Source: Flavobacterium sp. | GTDB lineage: Bacteria > Bacteroidota > Bacteroidia > Flavobacteriales > Flavobacteriaceae | DNA length: 64,000 bases | Reading direction: 5' to 3' | Assembly: GCA_030153045.1 (NCBI GenBank) | Contig: JASLID010000038.1 | Coordinates: forward strand, 45,263 to 109,262 | In this document: piece after piece, positions 23,739-31,059 of the stretch | Position numbering within the stretch: position 1 is the first letter of the stretch | Layout: each line of letters starts with the position of its first letter | Position numbers and translations under genes: made by a program | Notes under the pieces: generated by a model | What the model was told of the DNA's origin: nothing | Databases searched by the model: none | What the model saw: the letters and a program-made list of their open reading frames with translations, nothing else

Positions 23739-24544
23739 ATAAGTTAAATTTTAATCAAAGCATTGGGTTTCCATTGGACACCGAAATTTTAGATGAAATG
23801 CAAAACGCATATTCTGTCTTTAATCTTCTCGGTGATATTGTAGGGAACTTAGGTATTATTTCAGGATGTACGACTGTTGGTCCTAACGCTACCAATGGCT
23901 GTGTTTATATCAATGGTGAGGTATTTCTTTTTCAAGGTGGACCTGTACAGACCACGGTTATTATAAAAGAAGATATCGAGCAATTGGAGTTTGAAGATGC
24001 CAATTCTAACGATGTTATTTATAGAAGATATGTCACTTTTGGTGTTGGTGTTGGTCAGTTAAATTGGGCTGATTTTAAGCAAGGATTTAAAACCAAAGAC
24101 ATACCTGAAGCTTTAGATTTAAAAGAGGATAAAACTACAATAGAACTTCTAATTCAAAGAATTGAGGATTTAGAATCAAGGCCGCTTGCAAACGTTCCTG
24201 TTGGAATGATTGCTATTTGGGGTCAAGCATTAAATTTAATTCCTGCGGGCTGGATTGAGTATGTTGACTTAAGAGGTAAAATGCCAATAGGTCAAGACCC
24301 AGCATATGATGGTACAACAAATGGTGATTTTATTAATTATAACTTGAATGTTCTAGGTACAGCAGCCGGAACGCGCCAGCGCAAAATTTCAGCGTCAGAG
24401 CTTCCTGCTAAATTGAATACAAGTAAACCTTATGCAGTTGGAGGTACAACAAATGATTATTTGTCTCCTGACACAACAAATAATCCGTTGTCTATTATGA
24501 ATCCTTACCGAGTAGTTCATTTCATTAAATACACTGGAGTATAA
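23735..24544 (+). CDS. Tail fibre protein with collar-like domain
   Basis: A 269-residue protein. N-terminal half: baseplate-binding type. C-terminal half: Val-Pro-Val-Gly-Met-Ile-Ala-Ile-Trp-Gly ... Ile-Pro-Ala-Gly-Trp-Ile-Glu-Tyr ... Leu-Arg-Gly-Lys-Met-Pro-Ile-Gly, the phage tail collar (microcystin-MtfA/Collar) signature. Likely the short fibre or fibre stem for receptor contact. Confidence 0.75.
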   Translation: MNKLNFNQSIGFPLDTEILDEMQNAYSVFNLLGDIVGNLGIISGCTTVGPNATNGCVYINGEVFLFQGGPVQTTVIIKEDIEQLEFEDANSNDVIYRRYVTFGVGVGQLNWADFKQGFKTKDIPEALDLKEDKTTIELLIQRIEDLESRPLANVPVGMIAIWGQALNLIPAGWIEYVDLRGKMPIGQDPAYDGTTNGDFINYNLNVLGTAAGTRQRKISASELPAKLNTSKPYAVGGTTNDYLSPDTTNNPLSIMNPYRVVHFIKYTGV

Positions 24545-24933
24545 TGGCACAACAAGATTTAGCAACGATAAAAAACTGGTTTAAAACTGGTTTAATTCCA
24601 ACACAAGCACAGTTTTGGGATACATTGGACAGTTTTGTCCATAAAACCGAAGGAATTGCAATTGGTGCAATTACTGGCTTAAGTGAGTTTTTAGCTCCTT
24701 TTAATGATCACGTAAATGATGTAAATGCACATGCAAGTCTATTTGCAAAAGCAAAAATTTACGCACCAGGGCAACTACAAATATTTAAGCGTACTGGAGA
24801 GAACATGACAATATTAGAAGAGGGCGATTATGTAAAAGGCATTGTTGAAAACTCGTATATAGAGGGGGTTTTTCAAGGCGGTGACCCCACTCAGTTGGCT
24901 AGTTACGATATTCTTAACCAATTAGATTTTTAA
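24544..24933 (+). CDS. Small tail fibre-associated protein, paralogue A
   Basis: A 129-residue protein. Its N-terminal part (Thr-Ile-Lys-Asn-Trp-Phe-Lys-Thr-Gly ... Pro-Thr-Gln-Ala-Gln-Phe-Trp-Asp) is typical of Bacteroidota phage fibre adaptors. The last 50 residues (Leu-Gln-Ile-Phe-Lys ... Gly-Val-Phe-Gln-Gly-Gly-Asp) are paralogous to the C-terminus of the next gene. Probably decorates or attaches fibres. Confidence 0.55.
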   Translation: MAQQDLATIKNWFKTGLIPTQAQFWDTLDSFVHKTEGIAIGAITGLSEFLAPFNDHVNDVNAHASLFAKAKIYAPGQLQIFKRTGENMTILEEGDYVKGIVENSYIEGVFQGGDPTQLASYDILNQLDF

Positions 24934-24940
24934 ATAAATT

Positions 24941-25231
24941 ATGAATTATTCAAATGAACAACTCCACGATTTAGTGGACAAAGGCATCCCCGAAGGATGC
25001 GCAAAAATTGTTTTAAAACAATTAATTGACAACCAATTGCCAAGTGCAAAAAAACTGCAAATTTTCAAGCATCCTAGCAACACTAATATGGCTGTATTGG
25101 AACCTAACGATGTTGTTAAGGGATATGCAAGTGACATCAAGTTTGTTACAGCTGTTTTCAGAGGAGGAGATGACTCGAACAACTGGGCTAACTACGAAAT
25201 TTTAGAAGAAACTAATATAGAAATTCAATAA
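24941..25231 (+). CDS. Small tail fibre-associated protein, paralogue B
   Basis: A 96-residue protein 7 bp after its partner. The N-terminal 40 residues differ from paralogue A, but the C-terminal 50 share Leu-Gln-Ile-Phe-Lys, Val-Val-Lys-Gly, Ala-Val-Phe-Arg-Gly-Gly-Asp and Tyr-(Asp/Glu)-Ile-Leu. It precedes the large fibre by 2 bp. Function unknown. Confidence 0.55.
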   Translation: MNYSNEQLHDLVDKGIPEGCAKIVLKQLIDNQLPSAKKLQIFKHPSNTNMAVLEPNDVVKGYASDIKFVTAVFRGGDDSNNWANYEILEETNIEIQ

Positions 25232-25233
25232 GT

Positions 25234-27459
25234 ATGAAAAAGTATTTAAGTATTTTATTGCTGTTAATAACGGTAAGTATGACTGCACAAGTGCAGACAA
25301 TCAATTCACAATTAAAACTAACTAATTTGCCTGTTGGAGTCGCCTCTGATAGTGTTTTAGTTGCGGGTTCTAGTAACATTGTAAAACGTGTAAAAAAATC
25401 AGATTTCTTAGCGGGAGTTCCAACTGATGCTAATTTGGTGCATAAGACAGGTGATGAAACGATACCAGGTAATAAGAATTTTACAGGAGAAACTAGAGTT
25501 TCTACTGGAAGTACAAGCTCTGTTAATTTTGCAGCCGATGCATCTACCGTAGTAGGACCCGATTATTCTAGTCCAAGTTTGATTTCAAGAAGTATATATT
25601 TAAAACCTTGGCAATTTATTTGGGGTGATGTATTTGGTGCTAATGTGGGGCAATTAAAATTTGCCAGTTACAACAGCACTTTAGAGATGCCTCAATATGA
25701 AGCGCGATTTAAAGCTTGGGATTTATCGGCAAATAGAGAATATACTTTACCTAATCTAAGCGGTACAGTTGCTTTATCTGAATACACGGTAGGCGACTTT
25801 ATTAATAATAGCGCTACTACCATAGCTCCAAGTCAAAACGCTGTTTTTGATGCTTTAGCTCTAAAAGCTAATGACTCAGGAGTGCTACACACTACAGGTA
25901 ATGAAACTAAAACAGGGATATTAACTTTCACCAATACAACTAATCCAGTTACTAATGGAATTTCTTTAAGTAATTCTGTGAGTGGTTTAAATGGTGCTTT
26001 GACAGTTGCAAATACGGGAGCAGGTTATGGAATAGCACTAACTAATAGTAGTACAGGAAGAGGTATTAATATAAGTAATAGTAATACTGGTAGAGGTATT
26101 GAAATAGGAAATGCCTCCTCAGGTTCCAGTTTATATACATCAAACGATTCAACTGGAAAAGGTATTGAAGTAAATAATAATGGTGCAGGTCAGGGAGTAT
26201 CTGTTAATGGAGGAGGATTATCTACAGGAAAACTATTCTCAGGAAAGAATAGTGGAACAGAAACTTTTTCAGTTGCAAAAGATGGTACTATTACAGGAGG
26301 AACTCTTTCTACAGGTAATTCATCAGGGCAATTTCAAGTAAATCACAATGCAGATAATTTCTCAACATTTAATTTTTCTACTACAGATATTGGAATAGAT
26401 AATTTCGGAACAGTAAATATTACAGCTGATCCTGAAACTGGAATAAATATTGGTAGACTTCAAGGAGACTATTATCAAGGTCATACTTTTGGTGCAGATC
26501 AACAGATAATAATATCCAGCGATGCTACTTATTCAAACGAAGTTCAATTTAGCCCTAGCTTCACTAATTTTAGTCAAAGGATAAAAGTCCCTCAATTAGA
26601 CCTTTATGATGGACCAAATGCAGATTATGGAAATTTACAAATAACAGACAATCAATTTTTTGCTAATTCATATTTAGGTTATAATATTTTTGGGCTTTCA
26701 AATAACTCAGGATTTAATGTATTTTTTAATGCGGATGGGATTACAGGAAACAGAAGTTATACTATGCCTAATGCAGATGGTACTTTTGCGTTGTTAGAAA
26801 ATACCCCGAATTTTACTAATGGTATAGCCTTATACGACCCATCAAATGACGGTCCAGCGGTATTAGCGGTAGATGATTCAGAATTTACTATTTATAATGC
26901 TTTCGACAATGAGCAAATGTTTACCGTATCAAGTAATACTGGTAATAATGCTGTTTTAAGTTTTAATAATTTAACAGCAGATAGAGGTTATAACTTTCCT
27001 GATGCAGGCGGAACTGTAGCTTTAACAAATGCGGTTGTGAATTTGACAGGAAATCAAGGTATTTCTGGAATAAAGCAGTTTGTACATACTCCTAAATTTG
27101 ATTCAGGTATAGAATTATATGATGTTTCTCAGACTGCTTATGCAAGTATCTATTCAGCAGATAATGTGGTAACGGTAAAGAATCCTGCGGGTAATAGCGT
27201 ACTTGATATGATGGATGGAAATCTTAGAATTAATTATCCATCAGGACCAGCTAGTGTACTTTTAGGAATTCAAGATTTAACTACAAATAGGAATCTTGAT
27301 TTTGTAGATGCTAATGGTCGAATTCCAGTTCTTAGAAGTTCAGCTCCATCATCATCTACGGCAGCCGGAATAAAAGGCGAGGTGTATATGGATTCAACAG
27401 GTTTTTATTATTGTTATGATACAAACCTATGGAGAAAGTGTACCGGTAATACTTTTTAA
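25234..27459 (+). CDS. Long tail fibre/receptor-binding protein with Sec-type signal peptide
   Basis: A 741-residue protein. Residues 1-19 form an apparent Sec signal (Lys-Lys, hydrophobic core, Met-Thr-Ala-Gln), unusual for a virion protein. The rest is strand-rich with Gly/Asn/Ser repeats (for example Gly-Arg-Gly-Ile-Asn-Ile-Ser-Asn) and recurring Asn-Arg-(Ser/Glu/Gly)-Tyr-Thr segments, as in trimeric fibres. The C-terminus ends Leu-Trp-Arg-Lys-Cys-Thr-Gly without an S74 chaperone. It closes the tail operon and is likely the host-range determinant. Confidence 0.7.
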   Translation: MKKYLSILLLLITVSMTAQVQTINSQLKLTNLPVGVASDSVLVAGSSNIVKRVKKSDFLAGVPTDANLVHKTGDETIPGNKNFTGETRVSTGSTSSVNFAADASTVVGPDYSSPSLISRSIYLKPWQFIWGDVFGANVGQLKFASYNSTLEMPQYEARFKAWDLSANREYTLPNLSGTVALSEYTVGDFINNSATTIAPSQNAVFDALALKANDSGVLHTTGNETKTGILTFTNTTNPVTNGISLSNSVSGLNGALTVANTGAGYGIALTNSSTGRGINISNSNTGRGIEIGNASSGSSLYTSNDSTGKGIEVNNNGAGQGVSVNGGGLSTGKLFSGKNSGTETFSVAKDGTITGGTLSTGNSSGQFQVNHNADNFSTFNFSTTDIGIDNFGTVNITADPETGINIGRLQGDYYQGHTFGADQQIIISSDATYSNEVQFSPSFTNFSQRIKVPQLDLYDGPNADYGNLQITDNQFFANSYLGYNIFGLSNNSGFNVFFNADGITGNRSYTMPNADGTFALLENTPNFTNGIALYDPSNDGPAVLAVDDSEFTIYNAFDNEQMFTVSSNTGNNAVLSFNNLTADRGYNFPDAGGTVALTNAVVNLTGNQGISGIKQFVHTPKFDSGIELYDVSQTAYASIYSADNVVTVKNPAGNSVLDMMDGNLRINYPSGPASVLLGIQDLTTNRNLDFVDANGRIPVLRSSAPSSSTAAGIKGEVYMDSTGFYYCYDTNLWRKCTGNTF

Positions 27460-27478
27460 CTAATTAAATTAATATAAA

Positions 27479-27682
27479 ATGGCAAACTTTTTCAAAAAAA
27501 ATTGGGCGTTTATCGGCTGGTTACTGGCTGTAATTCTTGACAAGTCAACAGGGTTAATTGAGCATTTAGTAAGCGATGCATATTGGCAAAATTTCATTTA
27601 TGTAATTGGAGCTGCATTATTAGGTTACTTCTGGACATCAGCCCATAATGTATCTATTGCAGCAAAAAGGCTGAATAAGTAA
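27479..27682 (+). CDS. Small two-helix membrane protein, holin candidate
   Basis: A 67-residue protein with two hydrophobic segments (residues 8-22 and 38-54), a short loop and a basic C-terminus. This size and topology are usual for class II holins. It lies at the end of the late operon, away from the amidase and spanin at 14.6-15.5 kb, so the link is inferred. Confidence 0.5.
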   Translation: MANFFKKNWAFIGWLLAVILDKSTGLIEHLVSDAYWQNFIYVIGAALLGYFWTSAHNVSIAAKRLNK

Positions 27683-27692
27683 AAAATTCATA

Positions 27693-27826
27693 GGAGGAAT
27701 GAATAAAAAAAGTCCTCCAACAAAATAAATACTTTCTCACGGTAATTATATTTTAGCACAAAGCCAGCGTTGGAGGACAAATGTCTTCTATTGCTGGCTT
27801 TTGTATGTTTTATAATTATCGTGAGA
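27693..27826 (+). promoter_or_regulatory. Nested inverted-repeat leader upstream of the thymidylate-synthase-like gene
   Basis: Six arms are seen: GGAGGA (27693), GTCCTCCAAC (27712), TCTCACGGTAATTATA (27735), AAAGCCAGC (27760), GTTGGAGGAC (27769), GCTGGCTTT (27793) and TATAATTATCGTGAGA (27811). The 10-bp arms at 27712/27769, 16-bp arms at 27735/27811 (one G-U) and 9-bp arms at 27760/27793 all pair. The 27769 arm lies in the loop of the 27760/27793 hairpin, so pairing gives a pseudoknot or a switch against GGAGGA. Looks like a regulated leader or attenuator. Confidence 0.6.
27699..27728 (+). CDS. Possible nine-residue leader peptide
   Basis: ATG at 27699 directly follows AGGAGGA, a Shine-Dalgarno-like site rare in this group, and encodes MNKKSPPTK then TAA. 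Two consecutive prolines follow Ser. The Shine-Dalgarno segment can be hidden by pairing with TCCTCC inside the peptide's own codons. This may be an attenuation peptide for the downstream gene; it could also be chance. Confidence 0.3.
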   Translation: MNKKSPPTK

Positions 27827-27856
27827 GGTGCAAATATAATCATCATCAATCAAAAA

Positions 27857-28495
27857 ATGAATAAGTATCATAAAATTATAAATAAGGTTTTAACCAAGGG
27901 AAAAAGCAAGAATAATAAAAAAGGGGCGATTTTATCGCTTTTAAACGAAGTTTTAGTATTAAAACCTATTGACTTACTAGAAATCTTTGAAAGTCACCCA
28001 GTGGCAAGAAAAAAGCTAAAAGAAGAGCTTGATTTGTTTATTGCTGGTGAGCGTTCTGTAGAAGAGTACAGAAAGATTGGGGTTAACTGGTGGGACTATT
28101 GCGGTTCAATATTGGTTAATAGCTACCCAACTTACTTTGAGCAACTACCAAAGCTTATCGATAAGATTAACAAGGAGAAGCGAGAATCAAAGAATTATGT
28201 TTTGTTTCTTGGTTCTAACAACACCGAGAGTAATCAGCATCCTTGCCTTAGTTTGATACAGTTTCAAATCGATAACGGTAAGTTGGTTGTGAGTGCTTAT
28301 CAACGTAGCTCAGACGCAAATCTCGGGCTTCCTGCCGATATATACCACTTATACTTGATAAGTAAGCAGATTGACGTGCCATTGAGGTCTATAACCTTGT
28401 TTTTGGGTAATGTTCACATATATGAGAACAATTTGGAAGGCACAAAGCAGTTACTTGATGGTGAGGCGGTAAAGTTCTGTTTAAACGTTGGTTAA
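27857..28495 (+). CDS. Thymidylate synthase-family protein, predicted dCMP (hydroxy)methylase-like
   Basis: About 212 residues from the ATG at 27857; the frame is open upstream to a TTG at 27770, but that overlaps the structured leader. The C-terminal half matches thymidylate synthase: catalytic Cys130 (His-Pro-Cys), Tyr-Gln-Arg150-Ser-Ser-Asp153, Gly-Leu-Pro-Ala-Asp161-Ile, and Gly-Asn-Val-His187-Ile-Tyr189. In the synthases that select dUMP the residue at Asp161 is Asn (Asn177 in E. coli ThyA); Asp there is the hallmark of dCMP hydroxymethylases such as T4 gp42. The N-terminus is diverged and the phosphate-binding arginines are not clear. It stands at the right end, where Mu has mom, suggesting DNA modification. 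Confidence 0.65.
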   Translation: MNKYHKIINKVLTKGKSKNNKKGAILSLLNEVLVLKPIDLLEIFESHPVARKKLKEELDLFIAGERSVEEYRKIGVNWWDYCGSILVNSYPTYFEQLPKLIDKINKEKRESKNYVLFLGSNNTESNQHPCLSLIQFQIDNGKLVVSAYQRSSDANLGLPADIYHLYLISKQIDVPLRSITLFLGNVHIYENNLEGTKQLLDGEAVKFCLNVG

Positions 28496-28516
28496 TTAGT
28501 GATTAAACTATATTTA

Positions 28517-28546
28517 AAAAGGCATTACATTCGTGTAGTGCCTTTT
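28517..28546 (+). terminator. Intrinsic terminator with UUCG tetraloop
   Basis: AAAAGGCATTACA pairs with TGTAGTGCCTTTT over 13 bp (one G-U) around a TTCG loop. It ends the last prophage transcript. Confidence 0.85.
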
Positions 28547-28566
28547 GTTATATTTGTCAAAAAAAA

Positions 28567-28602
28567 TCACATTTCGATTTATGTTTTTTCACATTTCGAT
28601 TT
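28567..28602. repeat. Right-end direct repeats, putative transposase-binding sites
   Basis: TCACATTTCGATTT occurs at 28567-28580 and 28589-28602, a 22-bp period, with a partial further copy (TTTTTCGATT). Mu carries several roughly 22-bp MuA sites at its right end, so these are probably the transposase sites of this phage. Confidence 0.5.
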
Positions 28603-28614
28603 TTCGATTATATA

Positions 28615-31017
28615 TTGTTTCTATTTGTTTATTGTGTTTTATTAATGCAAGGCGGAATAGTTGCGCAAAATTTAAAAAAAAGAGACTCGCTTGAAAACTA
28701 TATAAAAACTGCTTCAACCGATAGTAGTAAAGCAAATGCATTAGCACTTTTAAGTTATGAATTGGTTCAATACAATATAAAAAAAGCAGAAACAAGCGCC
28801 TTACAAGCCATAAGTATTTCACGTAAAATCAAGTACCCAAAAGCGGAAGCCGAAGCGCTTTTGGCACTCACCAAAATTTACCGAACACAAGACAATAATT
28901 TACTCGCACTCAACAAAGTCATTCAGAGTTTACGGATATTTGAACAACTCAACAATAAACATGGTTTGGCCAAATCCTATTTTGAACTGGGATACATTTA
29001 TAAAGACATTGATAATTACCAGAAATCAATCGACAATTTTACCAAGTCCTTCAATTTATACACAGCCCTCGGAAACACACCTAAAGCAACCACGTGTCAA
29101 ATGGTAATGGGTCACGTCAATGCTGATAGAGCTTGGATATTAAAGGACACCATGTATTCTCTAAAAGCATTGGCTTTATACACTACGACTTTACAATATT
29201 ATAAAAAGAGTAATGATCAGGAAAGAATTAGCCTCTCATTATTGAATATAGGCAATTTATATCTTGGATTAAATAAAATCTCCCCTTCAGATGCTTACTT
29301 GGAGAAATCATTAGATTATTCTAACCAATCCTTAAAAATAACTCAAAAACTTAAAAACAAATTAAATACAAGTATAAATCTAAGCAATATAGCCGAAGCG
29401 TACTACGCTAAAAAAAAACACACTCTTGCTTTAAACTATTATTTAGAAGCGTATGAAACACTCAAAGAAACAGGCAATGTCGACTTTATGCTTTTAACGT
29501 TGAGTGCTATTATTGTCACATACAAAGAAATCAAGCAATATGATAAAGCTCTGGAAATCTCAAATGAATATTTAAAAATAGCCAAAGCAAACAACTACAT
29601 TGGGCATATAAGAAAATATTATCAATTGCTTTCAGAAATTTATTTGGCTCAAAATAATTTTGAAAAAGCGTATAAAAACCGTTTACTATATGAAAATTAT
29701 TCAGATAGTATTTTGAATGAAGAAAAGGCAAAAGCTCTGATTAAATCACAAATACAATTTGAATCTGAAAGTAAGGATAAGGAAATTAGCCTGCTCAACA
29801 AAAATCAGGAACTGCAGGAAGCCAAATTAAAACAACAAAATACAACTCGAAACTATTTAATTGCCAGTATTGTTTTAGTGTTCTTACTTTCACTATTACT
29901 CTACAATCGCTTTATTGTAAAAACAAAAGCCAATAAAATAATTGAAGAAAAAAACAAGGAGCTCGAAAAGCTTTCTATTGTAGCCAGAGAAACCGCGAAT
30001 GGCGTATTTATTACAGATGCCAATGGAAATATCGAATGGTTTAATGAAGGGTTTTCTAAACTCTTTGGTTGGAAATCGCTCGAAGAATACACGAAAAATA
30101 GAGGAAAAAACATTTTTGAAGTGAGCGGAAATGAAGATATAGCAAATTTGATTAACGAATCTATCAATGAAAAAAAATCGGTTACTTATGAAAACTCCAC
30201 GCCAACCAAAAGTCAAAACCAGCTTTGGATACAAACAACACTAACCCCTATTTTCAACCAGCAAGGACAATTAAGCAAATTAGTATTTGTTGAGACAGAC
30301 ATTACCAAATTAAAAAATTCGGAAGAACAATATTTGGCCGTAAATAAAGAACTTGAAGCTTTCTCTTATTCAATTTCTCACGACTTACGCTCTCCACTAA
30401 GAGCTATCAATGGGTATTCAAAAATTTTACAGGAAGATTATTCCTCAAATATGGATGAGGAAGGAACAACCGCACTTAGTGCTATTCTAAACAATTCAAG
30501 AAAAATGGGGGAACTCATAGACGACCTACTCACCTTTTCCAGATTGGGTAGAACGGCATTAACTACATACGAGATAAACATGAACGCTCTTGTCAAATCA
30601 GTTATAGAAGAAGAAATGATTGGAAATTCAGACGAAATAGAATTTGTCATAAATAAACTTATACCAGCAAAAGGCACTCAGACATTAATCAAACAAGTGT
30701 GGGTAAATTTAATTTCAAACGCCATAAAATTCTCAAAACACAACCCGATAGCCAGGATTGAAGTGGGATCTTATCCAAAAGACAATTTTATCGTTTATTA
30801 TGTAAAAGACAACGGAGCCGGATTTGACATACAATATTACAATAAGCTTTTTGGCGTTTTCCAAAGACTGCATTCTCAGGAGGAATTTGAAGGAACTGGA
30901 ATTGGCTTGGCCATTGTCCATAAAATAATACACCGTCATAACGGAACGGTCTGGGCCGAATCAAAATTAAACGAAGGATCTTGCTTTTATTTCAGCTTAC
31001 CAAACATTGATTCTTAA
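28615..31017 (+). CDS. TPR sensor histidine kinase, 5' end removed by prophage insertion
   Basis: About 800 residues visible. Order: remainder of a signal peptide ending Val-Ala-Gln, tetratricopeptide-like helical repeats (about 20-395), coiled coil, one transmembrane helix (about 415-437), PAS domain (about 455-565), HisKA with Ser-His589-Asp-Leu-Arg-Ser-Pro-Leu, and HATPase (Asn-Ala-Ile-Lys-Phe, Asp-Asn-Gly-Ala-Gly-Phe, Gly-Thr-Gly-Ile-Gly-Leu). It lacks a receiver. The only start is a TTG in the hydrophobic core with no basic N-terminus before it. This fits loss of the first codons and promoter to the phage. Any expression must come from phage transcription or a weak internal start. Confidence 0.8.
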   Translation: MFLFVYCVLLMQGGIVAQNLKKRDSLENYIKTASTDSSKANALALLSYELVQYNIKKAETSALQAISISRKIKYPKAEAEALLALTKIYRTQDNNLLALNKVIQSLRIFEQLNNKHGLAKSYFELGYIYKDIDNYQKSIDNFTKSFNLYTALGNTPKATTCQMVMGHVNADRAWILKDTMYSLKALALYTTTLQYYKKSNDQERISLSLLNIGNLYLGLNKISPSDAYLEKSLDYSNQSLKITQKLKNKLNTSINLSNIAEAYYAKKKHTLALNYYLEAYETLKETGNVDFMLLTLSAIIVTYKEIKQYDKALEISNEYLKIAKANNYIGHIRKYYQLLSEIYLAQNNFEKAYKNRLLYENYSDSILNEEKAKALIKSQIQFESESKDKEISLLNKNQELQEAKLKQQNTTRNYLIASIVLVFLLSLLLYNRFIVKTKANKIIEEKNKELEKLSIVARETANGVFITDANGNIEWFNEGFSKLFGWKSLEEYTKNRGKNIFEVSGNEDIANLINESINEKKSVTYENSTPTKSQNQLWIQTTLTPIFNQQGQLSKLVFVETDITKLKNSEEQYLAVNKELEAFSYSISHDLRSPLRAINGYSKILQEDYSSNMDEEGTTALSAILNNSRKMGELIDDLLTFSRLGRTALTTYEINMNALVKSVIEEEMIGNSDEIEFVINKLIPAKGTQTLIKQVWVNLISNAIKFSKHNPIARIEVGSYPKDNFIVYYVKDNGAGFDIQYYNKLFGVFQRLHSQEEFEGTGIGLAIVHKIIHRHNGTVWAESKLNEGSCFYFSLPNIDS
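29959..31011 (+). repeat. Duplicated PAS-HisKA-HATPase module, copy 1
   Basis: About 1.05 kb that is near-identical in protein, and highly similar in DNA, to 34108-35160. The similarity starts at the Glu-Leu-Glu-Lys-Leu-Ser coiled-coil join and runs to the last codons, while the sensor halves are unrelated. Confidence 0.85.
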
Positions 31018-31059
31018 GTTCAGTGGTCATTTATTTGTTTCATTTCAATATTTAAAAAC

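Larger units (their letters stand above)
1..28610. mobile_element. Mu-like transposable prophage, right-hand part (left end outside window)
   Basis: Gene content is that of a Mu-type myophage: DUF3164 and GemA-like early proteins, DUF935-type portal, MuF head protein, gpG morphogenesis protein, I-type protease, sheath, tube, tape measure, hub and baseplate J. The right boundary is inferred from two 14-bp direct repeats at 28567-28602 that look like transposase sites, and from the next host gene beginning without a start codon. Transposase genes and the left end are not in the window. The exact end base was not determined; the edge could lie anywhere from about 28602 to 28640. Confidence 0.85.

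Noticed and set aside
27770..27856. TTG-started N-terminal extension of the thymidylate-synthase-like protein, which would look like a membrane anchor
   Set aside because: The bases are occupied by paired arms of the leader structure, and an ATG follows at 27857; kept only as a possibility.
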